The notes: generated from the letters alone by a model not told the origin. A DNA stretch of 53,578 nt from an uncultured Candidatus Melainabacteria bacterium (GCA_934757255.1 CAKVLL010000011.1:1-53578), one strand, 5' to 3'; positions 42,179-50,738 are shown, counted from the stretch's first letter. Program-made: numbers and translations.

Positions 42179-42184
42179 TAGAAT
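42179..42184 (+). promoter_or_regulatory. -10 element of the U32 gene, leaderless type
   Basis: TAGAAT preceded by TGG (extended -10), 6 nt from ATG 42191. Only 59 bp separate the divergent starts at 42131 and 42191. Confidence 0.5.
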
Positions 42185-42190
42185 TTTTAT

Positions 42191-43426
42191 ATGAATAGAC
42201 CTGAATTATTGATGCCGGCTGGCAATGTAGAAAAATTAAAATATGCAATTAAATATGGTGCGGATGCAGTATACTTAGGAGTTGTAGATTTTAGCTTAAG
42301 AGCAATGAGAAAAGGTGAATTAATCACTTTAGAAAATCTTAAAACTGCGATATCAACAGCACAACAAATGGGTGCAAAAGCCTATTTAACATTAAACATT
42401 TTCGGATTTAACAGTGACATTAAGGCACTTGAGAGTGCGATGGATGTAATTGCGGATTCAAATCCGGACGCACTTATTATAAGCGATGTCGGTATTATGC
42501 GATTAGCAAAAAAATATATGCCAAATACTGATATTCATGTAAGTACGCAAGCTAATATTCTTAATTACGAAGCAGTGCGTTTTTGGCAAGATATGGGCGC
42601 AACTCGTGCAATTTTAGCAAGAGAGCTTCCTATAAAAGATGTTGCTGAAATTAAGCAAAGAGTTCCTGAAATGGAATTGGAATGCTTTATCCATGGCGCA
42701 CAGTGCGTGTCATTTTCCGGCAGATGCTTGTTGAGTGATTATATGACAAATGGCGAAAGAAAAGCTAATTCCGGCAATTGTTCTCAACCTTGCAGATGGA
42801 GTTATAAACTTGTTGAAGAAACTCGCCCTGGACAGTATTACGAAATTGAAGAAAATGAAAAAGGCACACATATTTTGAGTACAAAAGATTTGTGCCTTGT
42901 AAAACATTTGAAAGAAATGATTGAAGCCGGAATTGACTCATTTAAGGTTGAAGGTAGAACAAAGAGTCTTTATTATGTTTCAGCAGTAGCTAAAGCTTAT
43001 AGAGAAGCAATAGATACAGTTTTTAAAAATCCAAATGCAGATATGCAGCCTTATTATGATGAACTTTTAAAAGTTGGTAACAGAGGTTATACAACAGGAT
43101 TTTATCTTGGTGAAGGCTATCCGAAAGATGGTTATAGCTACGATATTTCGAAAGGTCTTGCAGGTGCTGATTTCTTGTGCGAATTTTGGGGCAAGGAAAA
43201 TGATTACTACAAGATAAAGACAAAAAATAAATTCAATAAAAATGAAGATATTGAAGTTATTTCACCTGATGAAAAATTTGTTACACAAGTGACAGAAATT
43301 AAGAATATGAAGGGTGAAGAACTGGAACTTGCAAATACAAATGATGAACTTTTGGTGAAATTAACAAATGCGCCGAAGGATGCGGAGTTCGCATTAGCAA
43401 GAACGGTTGGGATAAAGAGAGTGTAA
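42191..43426 (+). CDS. U32 family protein (YegQ/TrhP-like)
   Basis: 411 residues with the U32 signature ECFIHGAQCVSFSGRCLLSDY and the Cys set GNCSQPCRW, then SFKVEGRTKSLYYVS. Closest in build to YegQ/TrhP, which hydroxylates U34 of tRNA using prephenate, rather than to collagenase-type members; the C-terminal beta domain (EVISPDEKFVTQV) agrees. Leaderless start. Confidence 0.85.
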   Translation: MNRPELLMPAGNVEKLKYAIKYGADAVYLGVVDFSLRAMRKGELITLENLKTAISTAQQMGAKAYLTLNIFGFNSDIKALESAMDVIADSNPDALIISDVGIMRLAKKYMPNTDIHVSTQANILNYEAVRFWQDMGATRAILARELPIKDVAEIKQRVPEMELECFIHGAQCVSFSGRCLLSDYMTNGERKANSGNCSQPCRWSYKLVEETRPGQYYEIEENEKGTHILSTKDLCLVKHLKEMIEAGIDSFKVEGRTKSLYYVSAVAKAYREAIDTVFKNPNADMQPYYDELLKVGNRGYTTGFYLGEGYPKDGYSYDISKGLAGADFLCEFWGKENDYYKIKTKNKFNKNEDIEVISPDEKFVTQVTEIKNMKGEELELANTNDELLVKLTNAPKDAEFALARTVGIKRV

Positions 43427-43435
43427 TTTATTTAC

Positions 43436-43473
43436 ACCCCTCACCAGATTGTAGGTTGGGGTTTCACCCCAAC
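43436..43473 (+). repeat. dispersed palindromic repeat, copy 1
   Basis: ACCCCTCACC, about 8 nt, then TGTAGG and hairpin GTTGGGG/CCCCAAC (43455-43461 with 43467-43473). Same layout as 52185-52229. Between two genes on the plus strand. Confidence 0.75.
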
Positions 43474-43502
43474 AAAAACAAAAAACAAAACGGAATACAA
43501 AA

Positions 43503-43979
43503 ATGTTACTAAAACCTGATTATAATTTAAAAAACATATATGAAATTAATTTTGAAGAACTTAAACAACAAGGCATAAAATGTGTTATGTTTGATTTAGA
43601 TAGTACAGTTATGGTGTCTAAGTCCGCTGATTTTTTACCGGAAACGGTTGAGTGGTTCAACACATTCTTAAAAGATTTTGAAGTTGCAATTATTTCGAAT
43701 AACAAAAATGAAGAATATATTGCTCACGCTTCAAAAATTGCGCCTTGTAGAGTTATTGGTCAAGCTAACAAACCGAATCCTAAAGTTATGGGCGAATACT
43801 TAAGTTCTGTTGGAATTGAACCGAAAGCTGCCGTAATGGTCGGTGATAGGCCTTTAACAGATATTCTTGCAGGAAAATTATTGGGTTGTAAAACAATTTT
43901 AGTAGGTTCTATTAATCCGAAGGAAAATTTGCCGACAAAATTTGTTAGGGCATTGGAAAGAAGTACTATTAGAAAATAA
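43503..43979 (+). CDS. YqeG-family HAD phosphatase
   Basis: 158 residues, HAD subfamily IIIA: DLDSTVM with nucleophile Asp31 and Asp33, SNN (motif II), NKPNP (Lys, motif III) and VGDRPLTDILAGKLLG (motif IV). Similar proteins act on phosphatidylglycerol phosphate or unknown substrates; function not assigned. The following glycosyltransferase is 18 nt away. Confidence 0.88.
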   Translation: MLLKPDYNLKNIYEINFEELKQQGIKCVMFDLDSTVMVSKSADFLPETVEWFNTFLKDFEVAIISNNKNEEYIAHASKIAPCRVIGQANKPNPKVMGEYLSSVGIEPKAAVMVGDRPLTDILAGKLLGCKTILVGSINPKENLPTKFVRALERSTIRK

Positions 43980-43997
43980 ATTGAGTGGTGTGGAAAT

Positions 43998-44927
43998 ATG
44001 AAAAAAATCAGCATTGTAACATCTTGTTTTAACGAAGAAGACAACATCCTTCCTCTTTATGAGAAATTGAAGAAAGTCATTAGCAATTTAGAGTCAAGAT
44101 ACAATTTTGAAATTATTTTTATTGATAACGCATCAAACGATTTTACGCAAGATGAATTAAGAAAAATTGCAGGAGAAGATTCTCGCGTAAAACTGATTTT
44201 TAATTCAAGAAATTTTGGAAGTATCAAATCACCTTACTACGCGATTTGTCAGGCTACCGGCGATGCTGTAATTTATATGGCATCAGACTTGCAAGATCCA
44301 CCTGAGATGATTTACGATTTTATAGAAAATTGGGAAAAAGGTTGCGAAGTTGTTATTGCGAGAAAATATGATAGTAGAAAGTTTACATTTTTAGATTTTT
44401 TACGTCGTTTTTATTATTTTACTTTAGATATTTTAAAAGATGAAGATACGAAACTTGTTCGTAATTACAAGGGTTTTGGTCTTTATGACAAGAAGGTTAT
44501 TACAAAAATTAAAGAAGTTAATGATCCATATCCATATTTTAGAGGTGCTGTTTTAGATTTGGGTTATAGGATGAAAATTATTGATTTTAATCAACCTGAA
44601 AGAAAAAACGGAGTTGATAAGCAAAATCTTTTAACTCTTTGGAATTTGGGTATGCTAGGTTTAACAAGAACAACAAAAGTCCCAATACATATTATTACGA
44701 TTATCGGCTTCTTTGGCTCACTAATAAGCTTGTTATTGGTGATTTTGAGTTTGATTTGCTATGTTGGGTACGTAAACTTTATAATTCCAAAGAAAATGCT
44801 TTCATTATATTTATTGATGTTTATTCAAATTTTAAGTGTTGGTTTGATTGGCGAATATCTTATTATGCTTTGCCGTTTTGCAGAAAAGAAACCACTTGTT
44901 ATTGAAAAAGAACGAATAAATTTTTAA
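43998..44927 (+). CDS. family 2 glycosyltransferase, membrane type (GtrB/DPM1-like)
   Basis: 309 residues. GT-A domain with TSCFNEEDNI, FIDNASNDF and the metal-binding SDLQDPPE; two membrane helices (about 235-300) at the C-terminus. Typical of enzymes that load sugar on a polyprenyl phosphate for surface glycans. Its last 4 nt overlap the convergent EamA gene. An out-of-frame overlap in 44639-44905 is a shadow. Confidence 0.9.
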   Translation: MKKISIVTSCFNEEDNILPLYEKLKKVISNLESRYNFEIIFIDNASNDFTQDELRKIAGEDSRVKLIFNSRNFGSIKSPYYAICQATGDAVIYMASDLQDPPEMIYDFIENWEKGCEVVIARKYDSRKFTFLDFLRRFYYFTLDILKDEDTKLVRNYKGFGLYDKKVITKIKEVNDPYPYFRGAVLDLGYRMKIIDFNQPERKNGVDKQNLLTLWNLGMLGLTRTTKVPIHIITIIGFFGSLISLLLVILSLICYVGYVNFIIPKKMLSLYLLMFIQILSVGLIGEYLIMLCRFAEKKPLVIEKERINF

Positions 44928-45751
44928 ACAAGAATAATGATAATAGCACCAAGTGTCATAATTATTGCGCCAATAAGCTTCGAGTGAATATTTTGTTCTT
45001 GAAATATATTGGCACCCAAAAACACGCTCAAAATGGTTGAAAGCTGAAATAAGGCTAACGCATAAGAAACATTCATTTTAGAGAATACAAAGTTGGTTGA
45101 ATATTGCATTATTCCAACCATTAAAATTAATAGCATTTGGTATTTCAATGACTTAATTTCTGGCTTCTGTCGGCTAAAAATCAAAAAGAAGCAAGAGAAT
45201 ATGAATCCAGAAAATACCCACAAAACAAATGAATGGATTACATCAGTTAGTAAAATTACTTTTTTTATAAAAATAGCTTCAGTGCCGGAAAAAATCAATG
45301 CCAGAACTCTGTAAAAAATGGCGATATTGTTGACATTAACTGAATTTTTATTTCTCAGAACAAAATAAGTTCCGACAATTATAAGCAAAATTCCGAGAAT
45401 AGCTTCTTTTGCAGGGATTTCGTGCAAATAAATAAAACCAATTATCATTGCTACAATCGGTTTATAAGAATTTATGGGTGCAATTGCAGACAAATCGCCT
45501 AATGAGAGCGCTTTTATTATAAAATAATTACCAATAGCACTTAAGCATCCCATAATTAGAACATTAATCAAAATCTGATTATTTATAGGCAATTGGTTAA
45601 TAAAAAACAATCCGATGATAGAAAGTCCCAGATATGTAAAGAAATTAACAGCAGAGGACTTTTGTCCCATATTTGTAAGTAATTTTTGAAATACATTCAA
45701 ATACGAATTTGAAACTATTCTGGCTGCAATTCCCAAAATGGTACTTATCAT
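44924..45751 (-). CDS. EamA/DMT-family membrane transporter
   Basis: 275 residues, about ten hydrophobic helices in two five-helix repeats (an EamA-type LGDLSAIAPINSYKPIVA in the first, ALALFQLSTILSVFLGANIF in the second). Drug/metabolite transporter superfamily; substrate unknown. The start at 45751 has only a weak GTGGA upstream. Confidence 0.85.
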   Translation of the reverse strand: MISTILGIAARIVSNSYLNVFQKLLTNMGQKSSAVNFFTYLGLSIIGLFFINQLPINNQILINVLIMGCLSAIGNYFIIKALSLGDLSAIAPINSYKPIVAMIIGFIYLHEIPAKEAILGILLIIVGTYFVLRNKNSVNVNNIAIFYRVLALIFSGTEAIFIKKVILLTDVIHSFVLWVFSGFIFSCFFLIFSRQKPEIKSLKYQMLLILMVGIMQYSTNFVFSKMNVSYALALFQLSTILSVFLGANIFQEQNIHSKLIGAIIMTLGAIIIILV

Positions 45752-45813
45752 AACTTAAATCCACTTTTCATCGTATATAGCTTATTATAAAGGCAAAACT
45801 TTCGGATTCAAGA

Positions 45814-47124
45814 TTATAAATTGAGTGCGTTAACAAAAAGTGAGCCTACTTTTGCATTATAAATTTTACCATCTTCTTTTGCGAAAAGATTTTCCCAATG
45901 ATTATACATATTTCCTCCTTGTGCAAAGGACGGATTTGTCATCATTAATTGATGCGTGTTTGTATCGTATCTAAGTGGAAATATGTCTTCCATTTGCATA
46001 AAACTAGGTAATTTATCACTGGCAAATTCATACGCAAACAAAATAGAATTTATTCTGTTTAATCTTTCTTCGTAGCTTCTTCCTCCCATGTCATTATCAT
46101 TTGATACTTCAACCCCAGGAGCATATTCTCTGTTATATTTGAGTTTTGTAGACCAACATTTTACTTTATTATAATCGTCTGGCGAAACGAAAGCTGTTCC
46201 GGCTGTTAGACCTAAATTTTTGTAGCGTTCAAAATCGCCGGTACTTTTTTCTCCGACAAAACTTATGCTTGTACAGCCGGAGCGTTTTCTTATTTCATGT
46301 AAAATATATTGCATTTGATTATATTCTGGAAGAGCGCCAACTCCGGCATAATTGTCCATGTCATAACCGCCAATGTGCTTTGCTGAATCAATAAAAATGG
46401 CTTCAAACCCAAGGTTTATAAGTTTGACGTGCTCATTAATAAATATTTCTTGATGTTCAGGATTTTTCCAATCAAAAATTTCATCATCTTTATAAGGTTT
46501 AGCAATTTTTATTTGGTCAGCAGAAATAACTGTTCTGAATCCAGTTTTTAACCCATGAATATGTGCTAAATCATTGAAGGCTTGAAATTGTTTTTCTGGT
46601 TCAATATTAATTGCATAGTTTATGATATTTTCACTGTATCTTGTGTTAAGTTTGATTCCGTATATAGAATTTTCTTCATTAATATCTTTATTGTAACCGT
46701 CACCATAAATATTAGGAAAAATTTGAGATAATATGATGCAATTTGCCCAGCTTTTTGCAGAAGGTGGAATTGCCGGAAGTAATTTTATGGAACTAAATAT
46801 ACCATTTTTGCATCTATTACTGTGCATTTCTGCAATAGCTCTGTTATTGATTTCAATATAATTTGCTTTTCTTCCCCATCTATCACCATAATTTGGAGTT
46901 GCAATATTATCAGGGAATGTAGAATAAAATTCTCCAGATTCGTTAATCGTTACAAGAGAAGAAACTGTTTCAAAAATAGTTCGTCTTAAAAGTTCAATTG
47001 GTAAAATATTTCCAATCCACTTTTTCTTTTTTGAAACAAAAATATGTTCTAGACTCCAATTATCATATTGTAGTTTTGTAGGTTCATTCAGAGCTATAAG
47101 TAATTCATTTACGGTATTTGTCAT
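45814..47124 (-). CDS. putative TIM-barrel glycoside hydrolase-like protein
   Basis: 436 residues, no signal peptide, so cytosolic. The middle has a clan-GH-H-like order: GLKTGFRTVISAD, then AIFIDSAKHIGGYD (possible nucleophile Asp) and ISFVGEKSTGD (possible acid/base Glu). These resemble the beta-4 and beta-5 strands of alpha-amylase-like barrels, but I cannot place it in a GH family. Aromatic-rich C-terminus (YNHWENLF). Alternatively an enzyme with a similar barrel and no glycosidase activity. The upstream 280 bases hold no other gene on this strand. Confidence 0.55.
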   Translation of the reverse strand: MTNTVNELLIALNEPTKLQYDNWSLEHIFVSKKKKWIGNILPIELLRRTIFETVSSLVTINESGEFYSTFPDNIATPNYGDRWGRKANYIEINNRAIAEMHSNRCKNGIFSSIKLLPAIPPSAKSWANCIILSQIFPNIYGDGYNKDINEENSIYGIKLNTRYSENIINYAINIEPEKQFQAFNDLAHIHGLKTGFRTVISADQIKIAKPYKDDEIFDWKNPEHQEIFINEHVKLINLGFEAIFIDSAKHIGGYDMDNYAGVGALPEYNQMQYILHEIRKRSGCTSISFVGEKSTGDFERYKNLGLTAGTAFVSPDDYNKVKCWSTKLKYNREYAPGVEVSNDNDMGGRSYEERLNRINSILFAYEFASDKLPSFMQMEDIFPLRYDTNTHQLMMTNPSFAQGGNMYNHWENLFAKEDGKIYNAKVGSLFVNALNL

Positions 47125-47407
47125 GCTATAAGTTTAACGAAAATATTGAAACTTAAATTCGACAAAAGGCTTATTTTTGAACGGTAGAATTTGTAAATTA
47201 TGTAAAATTGAACTATACAGGCACAAAAATAAATTATTTTGTAAAAAAATTACAAAAAAACATTCAATAGATTTGTTGGAACAAATTTGCAAAAAATATT
47301 GATATTATTAGCTTCTTTTGATACAATCTGACAAAGGGAATATCTTACTACTCCCAACCCACTGACACACAATTTACGAAGGATTAAGTCAGAAAGGGGG
47401 TGAGGAT
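47125..47407. other. non-coding stretch before the small peptide gene
   Basis: A/T-rich, no gene. It has two TGTAA elements (about 47192-47205) with a 9-bp period, not the 10 of the HLR1-like boxes, and the ATTTGTT/AACAAAT palindrome described separately. -10-like TATTAT lies near 47302. Confidence 0.5.
47271..47286. promoter_or_regulatory. 16-bp palindrome, possible operator
   Basis: ATTTGTTGGAACAAAT, a perfect 7+7 palindrome with a 2-bp centre, about 120 bp before the small peptide gene. Confidence 0.4.
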
Positions 47408-47497
47408 ATGGAAGTAAGGCAGTTTATAGAAATTGCCATACAAGCTCTAATAATCTGTATGGCAATCCTTAAAATTGTTCTGATTTTCATTAAGTAA
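47408..47497 (+). CDS. 29-residue hydrophobic peptide, type I toxin-like
   Basis: One membrane helix (IAIQALIICMAILKIVLIFI) with a short acidic-basic start and one Lys at the end. A very strong GGGGGTGAGG ribosome-binding site is 3-5 nt before the ATG, and a strong terminator follows 10 nt after the stop. Size, build and high translation potential resemble holin-like/type I toxin peptides (TxpA, Fst, Ldr groups) but there is no sequence match I can name. An antisense RNA partner is not obvious. A small membrane-regulator peptide is an alternative. Confidence 0.6.
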   Translation: MEVRQFIEIAIQALIICMAILKIVLIFIK

Positions 47498-47506
47498 GGT
47501 ACGAAG

Positions 47507-47539
47507 AAGTTCTCAAGTATTAACGGTACTTGGGAACTT
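47507..47539 (+). terminator. hairpin after the small peptide gene
   Basis: Thirteen-bp stem with one G-T pair (47507-47519 with 47527-47539), 7-nt loop, weak T tail. Confidence 0.65.
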
Positions 47540-47638
47540 TCCCTTACATATTGATTATAGCAAATGTTTTTTGTTTTTTCAAGTGCGACCAATCTTTTAG
47601 TAGTTTTTCTTAAAAATTGGGATACATCGGATCAAAAT

Positions 47639-47679
47639 AACAAATGTGGCAAATTGTATAACAATTTGCCACATTTGTT
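47639..47679 (-). terminator. 19-bp perfect inverted repeat downstream of clpC
   Basis: Stem 47639-47657 with 47661-47679, ATA loop; probably the clpC terminator, with TT/TTTT runs on both strands. Confidence 0.7.
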
Positions 47680-47699
47680 TTCAGTTTAAAATTTATAAA

Positions 47700-50189
47700 C
47701 TAGCTTTCTTGAGTTACTGCTTGTTCAGCGTTTACCCCCTCTTTTCTTTCGAAAACGATTTTATCGTCAACTAATTTAAGAAGAATTGTATCGCCCGGTT
47801 GATAAGCGTTTGTCAAGATTTCTTCTGCAAGTTGATCTTCAATTTTCTTTTGAATCAATCTTCTCAAAGGTCTTGCGCCATAAGCTTCGTTATAACCATC
47901 TTTTGCAAGATAATCTTTAACTTCATCAGTAACTTCGATTGATAAATCACGTTCAGAAAGACGTTTGAACAAATCTTTCATCATCAAGTCAACGATTTGA
48001 CGGATTTCTTCCTTGCTCAAGTGTGAGAATACGATAATATCATCAATACGGTTCAAGAATTCAGGTCTGAATGCCTTCTTAAGTTCTTCGTTAACTGTAT
48101 CTTTAAGTTTTTCGTACTTATCCTTCTTAACATCTTCAGCTGTTGAGAAACCAAGTTTGCCTTGAGTTGTGATCATACTTGCACCAACGTTAGAAGTCAT
48201 GATAATTACAGTATTCTTGAAGTTGATGTGACGACCTTTTGCATCAGTCAAACGTCCGTCATCAAGAATTTGTAACATGATGTTGAATACATCAGGGTGA
48301 GCTTTTTCAATTTCATCGAAAAGAATAACTGAGTAAGGTTTCTTTCTAACAAGTTCAGACAAGTGTCCGCCATCATCATAACCAACGTATCCCGGAGGAG
48401 AACCGATAAGTTTTGCAGTAGAATGTTTTTCCATAAATTCTGACATATCTACTCTTATCATATTGTCTTCACTACCGAAGATAGCTTCTGCTAAAGCTTT
48501 TGCAAGTTCAGTTTTACCAACACCTGTAGGACCGCAGAAGATAAAGCTTCCGATTGGTCTGTTTGGTGATTTTAAACCTACTCTTGCACGTCTGATTGCT
48601 TTAGAAATAGCTGTTACAGCGTCGCTTTGTCCGATAACTCTTGCGTGAAGTGTATCTTCAAGCTTAAGCAACCTTTCTGATTCACCTTCAGTAAGTTTTG
48701 TTACAGGAACGCCCGTCATTGTTGCAATAACTTCTGCAACATCTTCTTCTGTTACAGTCGGTTTATTTGCATCATTTTGACGACGCCATTCTTCAGAAAC
48801 TTCTCTGATTCTATCTTTCATATTTGCTTCGTCATCGCGTAAAGCTGATGCTCTTTCAAATTCTTGATTTCTGATTGCATCCTCTTTTTCCTTGATAATT
48901 TCTTTCAATTCTTTATCAAGTTCTTTTCCTTCAGGAGAAAGTGTGCAAACCTTTAATCTAACTTTTGAGCTTGCTTCGTCGATTACGTCTATAGCTTTAT
49001 CAGGTAAAAATCTATCGTTAATGTATTTGCTTGAAAGTTTCGTAGCTGCAACGATTGCTTCATCTGAAATGTTCAAGTTGTGGTGTTCTTCGTATTTTGG
49101 TTTCAGACCACGAATAATTTCTATTGTTTCATCAATAGAAGGTTCATCAATAATTACAGGTTGGAATCTTCTTTCTAACGCTGAATCTTTTTCGATGTAC
49201 TTTCTGTATTCATCAGAAGTTGTAGCACCGATTACTTGAATTTCACCTCTTGAAAGTGCAGGTTTAAGGATGTTTGCCGCATCAATTGCACCTTCTGCCG
49301 CACCGGCACCGATTAAGGTGTGCATTTCATCGATTACAAGAATAACATTTCCTGCTTGTCTGATTTCGTCCATAATCTTTTTAAGACGTTCTTCAAACTC
49401 ACCTCTGTATTTTGTACCTGCAATCAACAAGCCCATATCAAGCTGAATGATTTTTTTGTTTTCCAAAATATCAGGAACTTCGCTATTTACAATCCTTATT
49501 GCAAGACCTTCTGCAACAGCAGTTTTACCAACCCCCGGTTCACCAAGTAAAACAGGGTTGTTTTTTGTTCTTCTTGCAAGAATTTGTATAACACGTTCAA
49601 TTTCTTTTTCTCTACCGACAACAGGGTCAAGTCTGAGTTCTGATGCGGCTTGAGTTAAATCAGTTCCGAATTCATCAAGACTTGGAGTTTTAACTTTACT
49701 TGCTTGAGAACTTGAAGATGAACCGCCAATACCGGCAGAAGCTGTTTGAGGTTTTGAGTCACCTAACATTTTAACAACATTACTTCTAACTTTGTTCAAA
49801 TCTACACCAAGGTTTTCCAAAACTCTTGCAGCAACGCCTTCTCCTTCACGAATTAAGCCTAAAAGCAAATGTTCTGTCCCTATATAGTTGTGACCAAGTT
49901 GTCTTGCTTCATCCCAAGAAAGCTCTAAAACTCTTTTTGCTCTTGGAGTAAACGGAATTTCTACGGCAACGAAGCCTGAACCTCTGCCGATAATCTTTTC
50001 AACTTCAACTCTTGCATCTTTAAGGTTTACGCCCATAGACTTAAGGGTTTTAGCTGCAATACCTGTTCCTTCGCCGATTAAACCAAGCAAAATTTGCTCA
50101 GTGCCGACAAAATTATGACCAAGTCTTCTTGCTTCTTCTTGAGCAAGCATAATGACTTTAATCGCCTTTTCAGTAAAACGTTCGAACAT
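47700..50189 (-). CDS. clpC: Clp protease ATPase subunit ClpC
   Basis: Unfoldase of the ClpCP protease. 829 residues: two N-terminal Clp repeats (MFERFTEKAIKVIMLAQEEA and RVLELSWDEARQLGHNYIGT), D1 with Walker A GEPGVGKT and DEMHTLIGAG, a UVR-containing middle (EKEDAIRNQEFERASALRD), D2 with GPTGVGKT and DEIEKAHPDVF. Unusually close to cyanobacterial/plastid ClpC in remembered sequence, which supports the lineage. GAAGAGG lies before the ATG; an imperfect HLR1-like repeat is 35 nt upstream. Confidence 0.96.
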   Translation of the reverse strand: MFERFTEKAIKVIMLAQEEARRLGHNFVGTEQILLGLIGEGTGIAAKTLKSMGVNLKDARVEVEKIIGRGSGFVAVEIPFTPRAKRVLELSWDEARQLGHNYIGTEHLLLGLIREGEGVAARVLENLGVDLNKVRSNVVKMLGDSKPQTASAGIGGSSSSSQASKVKTPSLDEFGTDLTQAASELRLDPVVGREKEIERVIQILARRTKNNPVLLGEPGVGKTAVAEGLAIRIVNSEVPDILENKKIIQLDMGLLIAGTKYRGEFEERLKKIMDEIRQAGNVILVIDEMHTLIGAGAAEGAIDAANILKPALSRGEIQVIGATTSDEYRKYIEKDSALERRFQPVIIDEPSIDETIEIIRGLKPKYEEHHNLNISDEAIVAATKLSSKYINDRFLPDKAIDVIDEASSKVRLKVCTLSPEGKELDKELKEIIKEKEDAIRNQEFERASALRDDEANMKDRIREVSEEWRRQNDANKPTVTEEDVAEVIATMTGVPVTKLTEGESERLLKLEDTLHARVIGQSDAVTAISKAIRRARVGLKSPNRPIGSFIFCGPTGVGKTELAKALAEAIFGSEDNMIRVDMSEFMEKHSTAKLIGSPPGYVGYDDGGHLSELVRKKPYSVILFDEIEKAHPDVFNIMLQILDDGRLTDAKGRHINFKNTVIIMTSNVGASMITTQGKLGFSTAEDVKKDKYEKLKDTVNEELKKAFRPEFLNRIDDIIVFSHLSKEEIRQIVDLMMKDLFKRLSERDLSIEVTDEVKDYLAKDGYNEAYGARPLRRLIQKKIEDQLAEEILTNAYQPGDTILLKLVDDKIVFERKEGVNAEQAVTQES

Positions 50190-50222
50190 TTAATATTTTC
50201 CTCTTCTTATATATATGTATAT

Positions 50223-50241
50223 ATTACAAAAAATTTACATT
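50223..50241 (-). promoter_or_regulatory. imperfect HLR1-like repeat upstream of clpC
   Basis: TTACA at 50224-50228 and 50235-50239, period 11 instead of 10. In an A/T-rich region, so this may be chance. Confidence 0.3.
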
Positions 50242-50410
50242 TTTTTCAAGTAGCAATCAGAAAGAGTGAGAAAAGAGAATGCGCGCGTTGTTTTCTACGC
50301 TTTTACGAGTATTTGATAAAAAAGTTGAATAGTACGTAAAATTCGCACCTTTTGCATACTGTAATAAACTATTGTAGTGTGATTGTGGTGCAATCATTGT
50401 TCTTTATAAC

Positions 50411-50440
50411 AAAAAAAGACTTTCCTAAAATGAAAGTCTT
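50411..50440 (-). terminator. terminator after the tRNA-Leu 3' copy
   Basis: Minus strand: AAGACTTTC stem (50416-50424 with 50432-50440) and a T run. A sister of the terminator at 50613-50642. Confidence 0.8.
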
Positions 50441-50441
50441 T

Positions 50442-50467
50442 TATAATTGCCCTTGGCCAGACTTGAA
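50442..50467 (-). repeat. copy of the tRNA-Leu(TAA) 3' end
   Basis: 26 nt identical to 50646-50671, offset 204. On the minus strand it holds the last 20 nt of the tRNA (from the first T of the T-loop to the discriminator base) plus 6 nt of 3' flank, followed by its own terminator. It lacks the rest of the tRNA, so it is a remnant; end duplications of this kind are left by tRNA-targeting integration. Confidence 0.85.
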
Positions 50468-50612
50468 TGCGGAAGCTCGGAGTAGAGGTCAATTTCAGCG
50501 ACGGTGAGTCGGTGAATTTGACCGAAACTTAACGTCTGCGCCGTAGCAAATCTTTGATTGCACAGGCGCTTTCTGGCAAGCAAAAGCCGATTAGGCTTGA
50601 GCGTCAGGGGCA
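50468..50612 (-). other. structured insert between the tRNA-Leu(TAA) and its 3' copy
   Basis: No gene. Two nested hairpins: 16-bp arms (50487-50502 with 50508-50523, 14 of 16 pairs) and GCGCC/GGCGC (50538-50542 with 50565-50569) enclosing GCAA..TTGC. Confidence 0.6.
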
Positions 50613-50642
50613 CAAAAAAAGACCCTCCAAATTGGAAAGTCT
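50613..50642 (-). terminator. terminator of tRNA-Leu(TAA)
   Basis: Minus strand: AGACTTTCC pairs with GGAGGGTCT (50620-50628 with 50634-50642, two G-T pairs), AATTT loop, seven T. Confidence 0.8.
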
Positions 50643-50651
50643 CTTTATAAT

Positions 50652-50738
50652 TGCCCTTGGCCAGACTTGAACTGGCACCGAGGGTGAACCCCGATTGGAT
50701 TTTAAGTCCAACGCGTCTACCGATTCCGCCACAAGGGC
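50652..50738 (-). tRNA. tRNA-Leu(TAA)
   Basis: 87 nt, class II. Acceptor GCCCTTG/CAAGGGC, discriminator A, D-arm GGCGGAATCGGTAGACGC, anticodon stem TTGGA/TCCAA with loop CTTAAAA (anticodon TAA, decodes UUA), long variable arm, T-arm GCCAG/CTGGC with TTCAAGT. The 3' CCA is not encoded, and no group I intron is present in the anticodon loop (known in many cyanobacteria). Confidence 0.95.

Noticed and set aside
47192..47206. Further HLR1-like box upstream of the peptide gene
   Set aside because: The period is 9 bp; in such A/T-rich DNA this is within chance.
50425..50613. Open frame of 62 residues over the tRNA 3' copy region
   Set aside because: It runs through the tRNA remnant and hairpins, has no ribosome-binding site and no protein-like composition.
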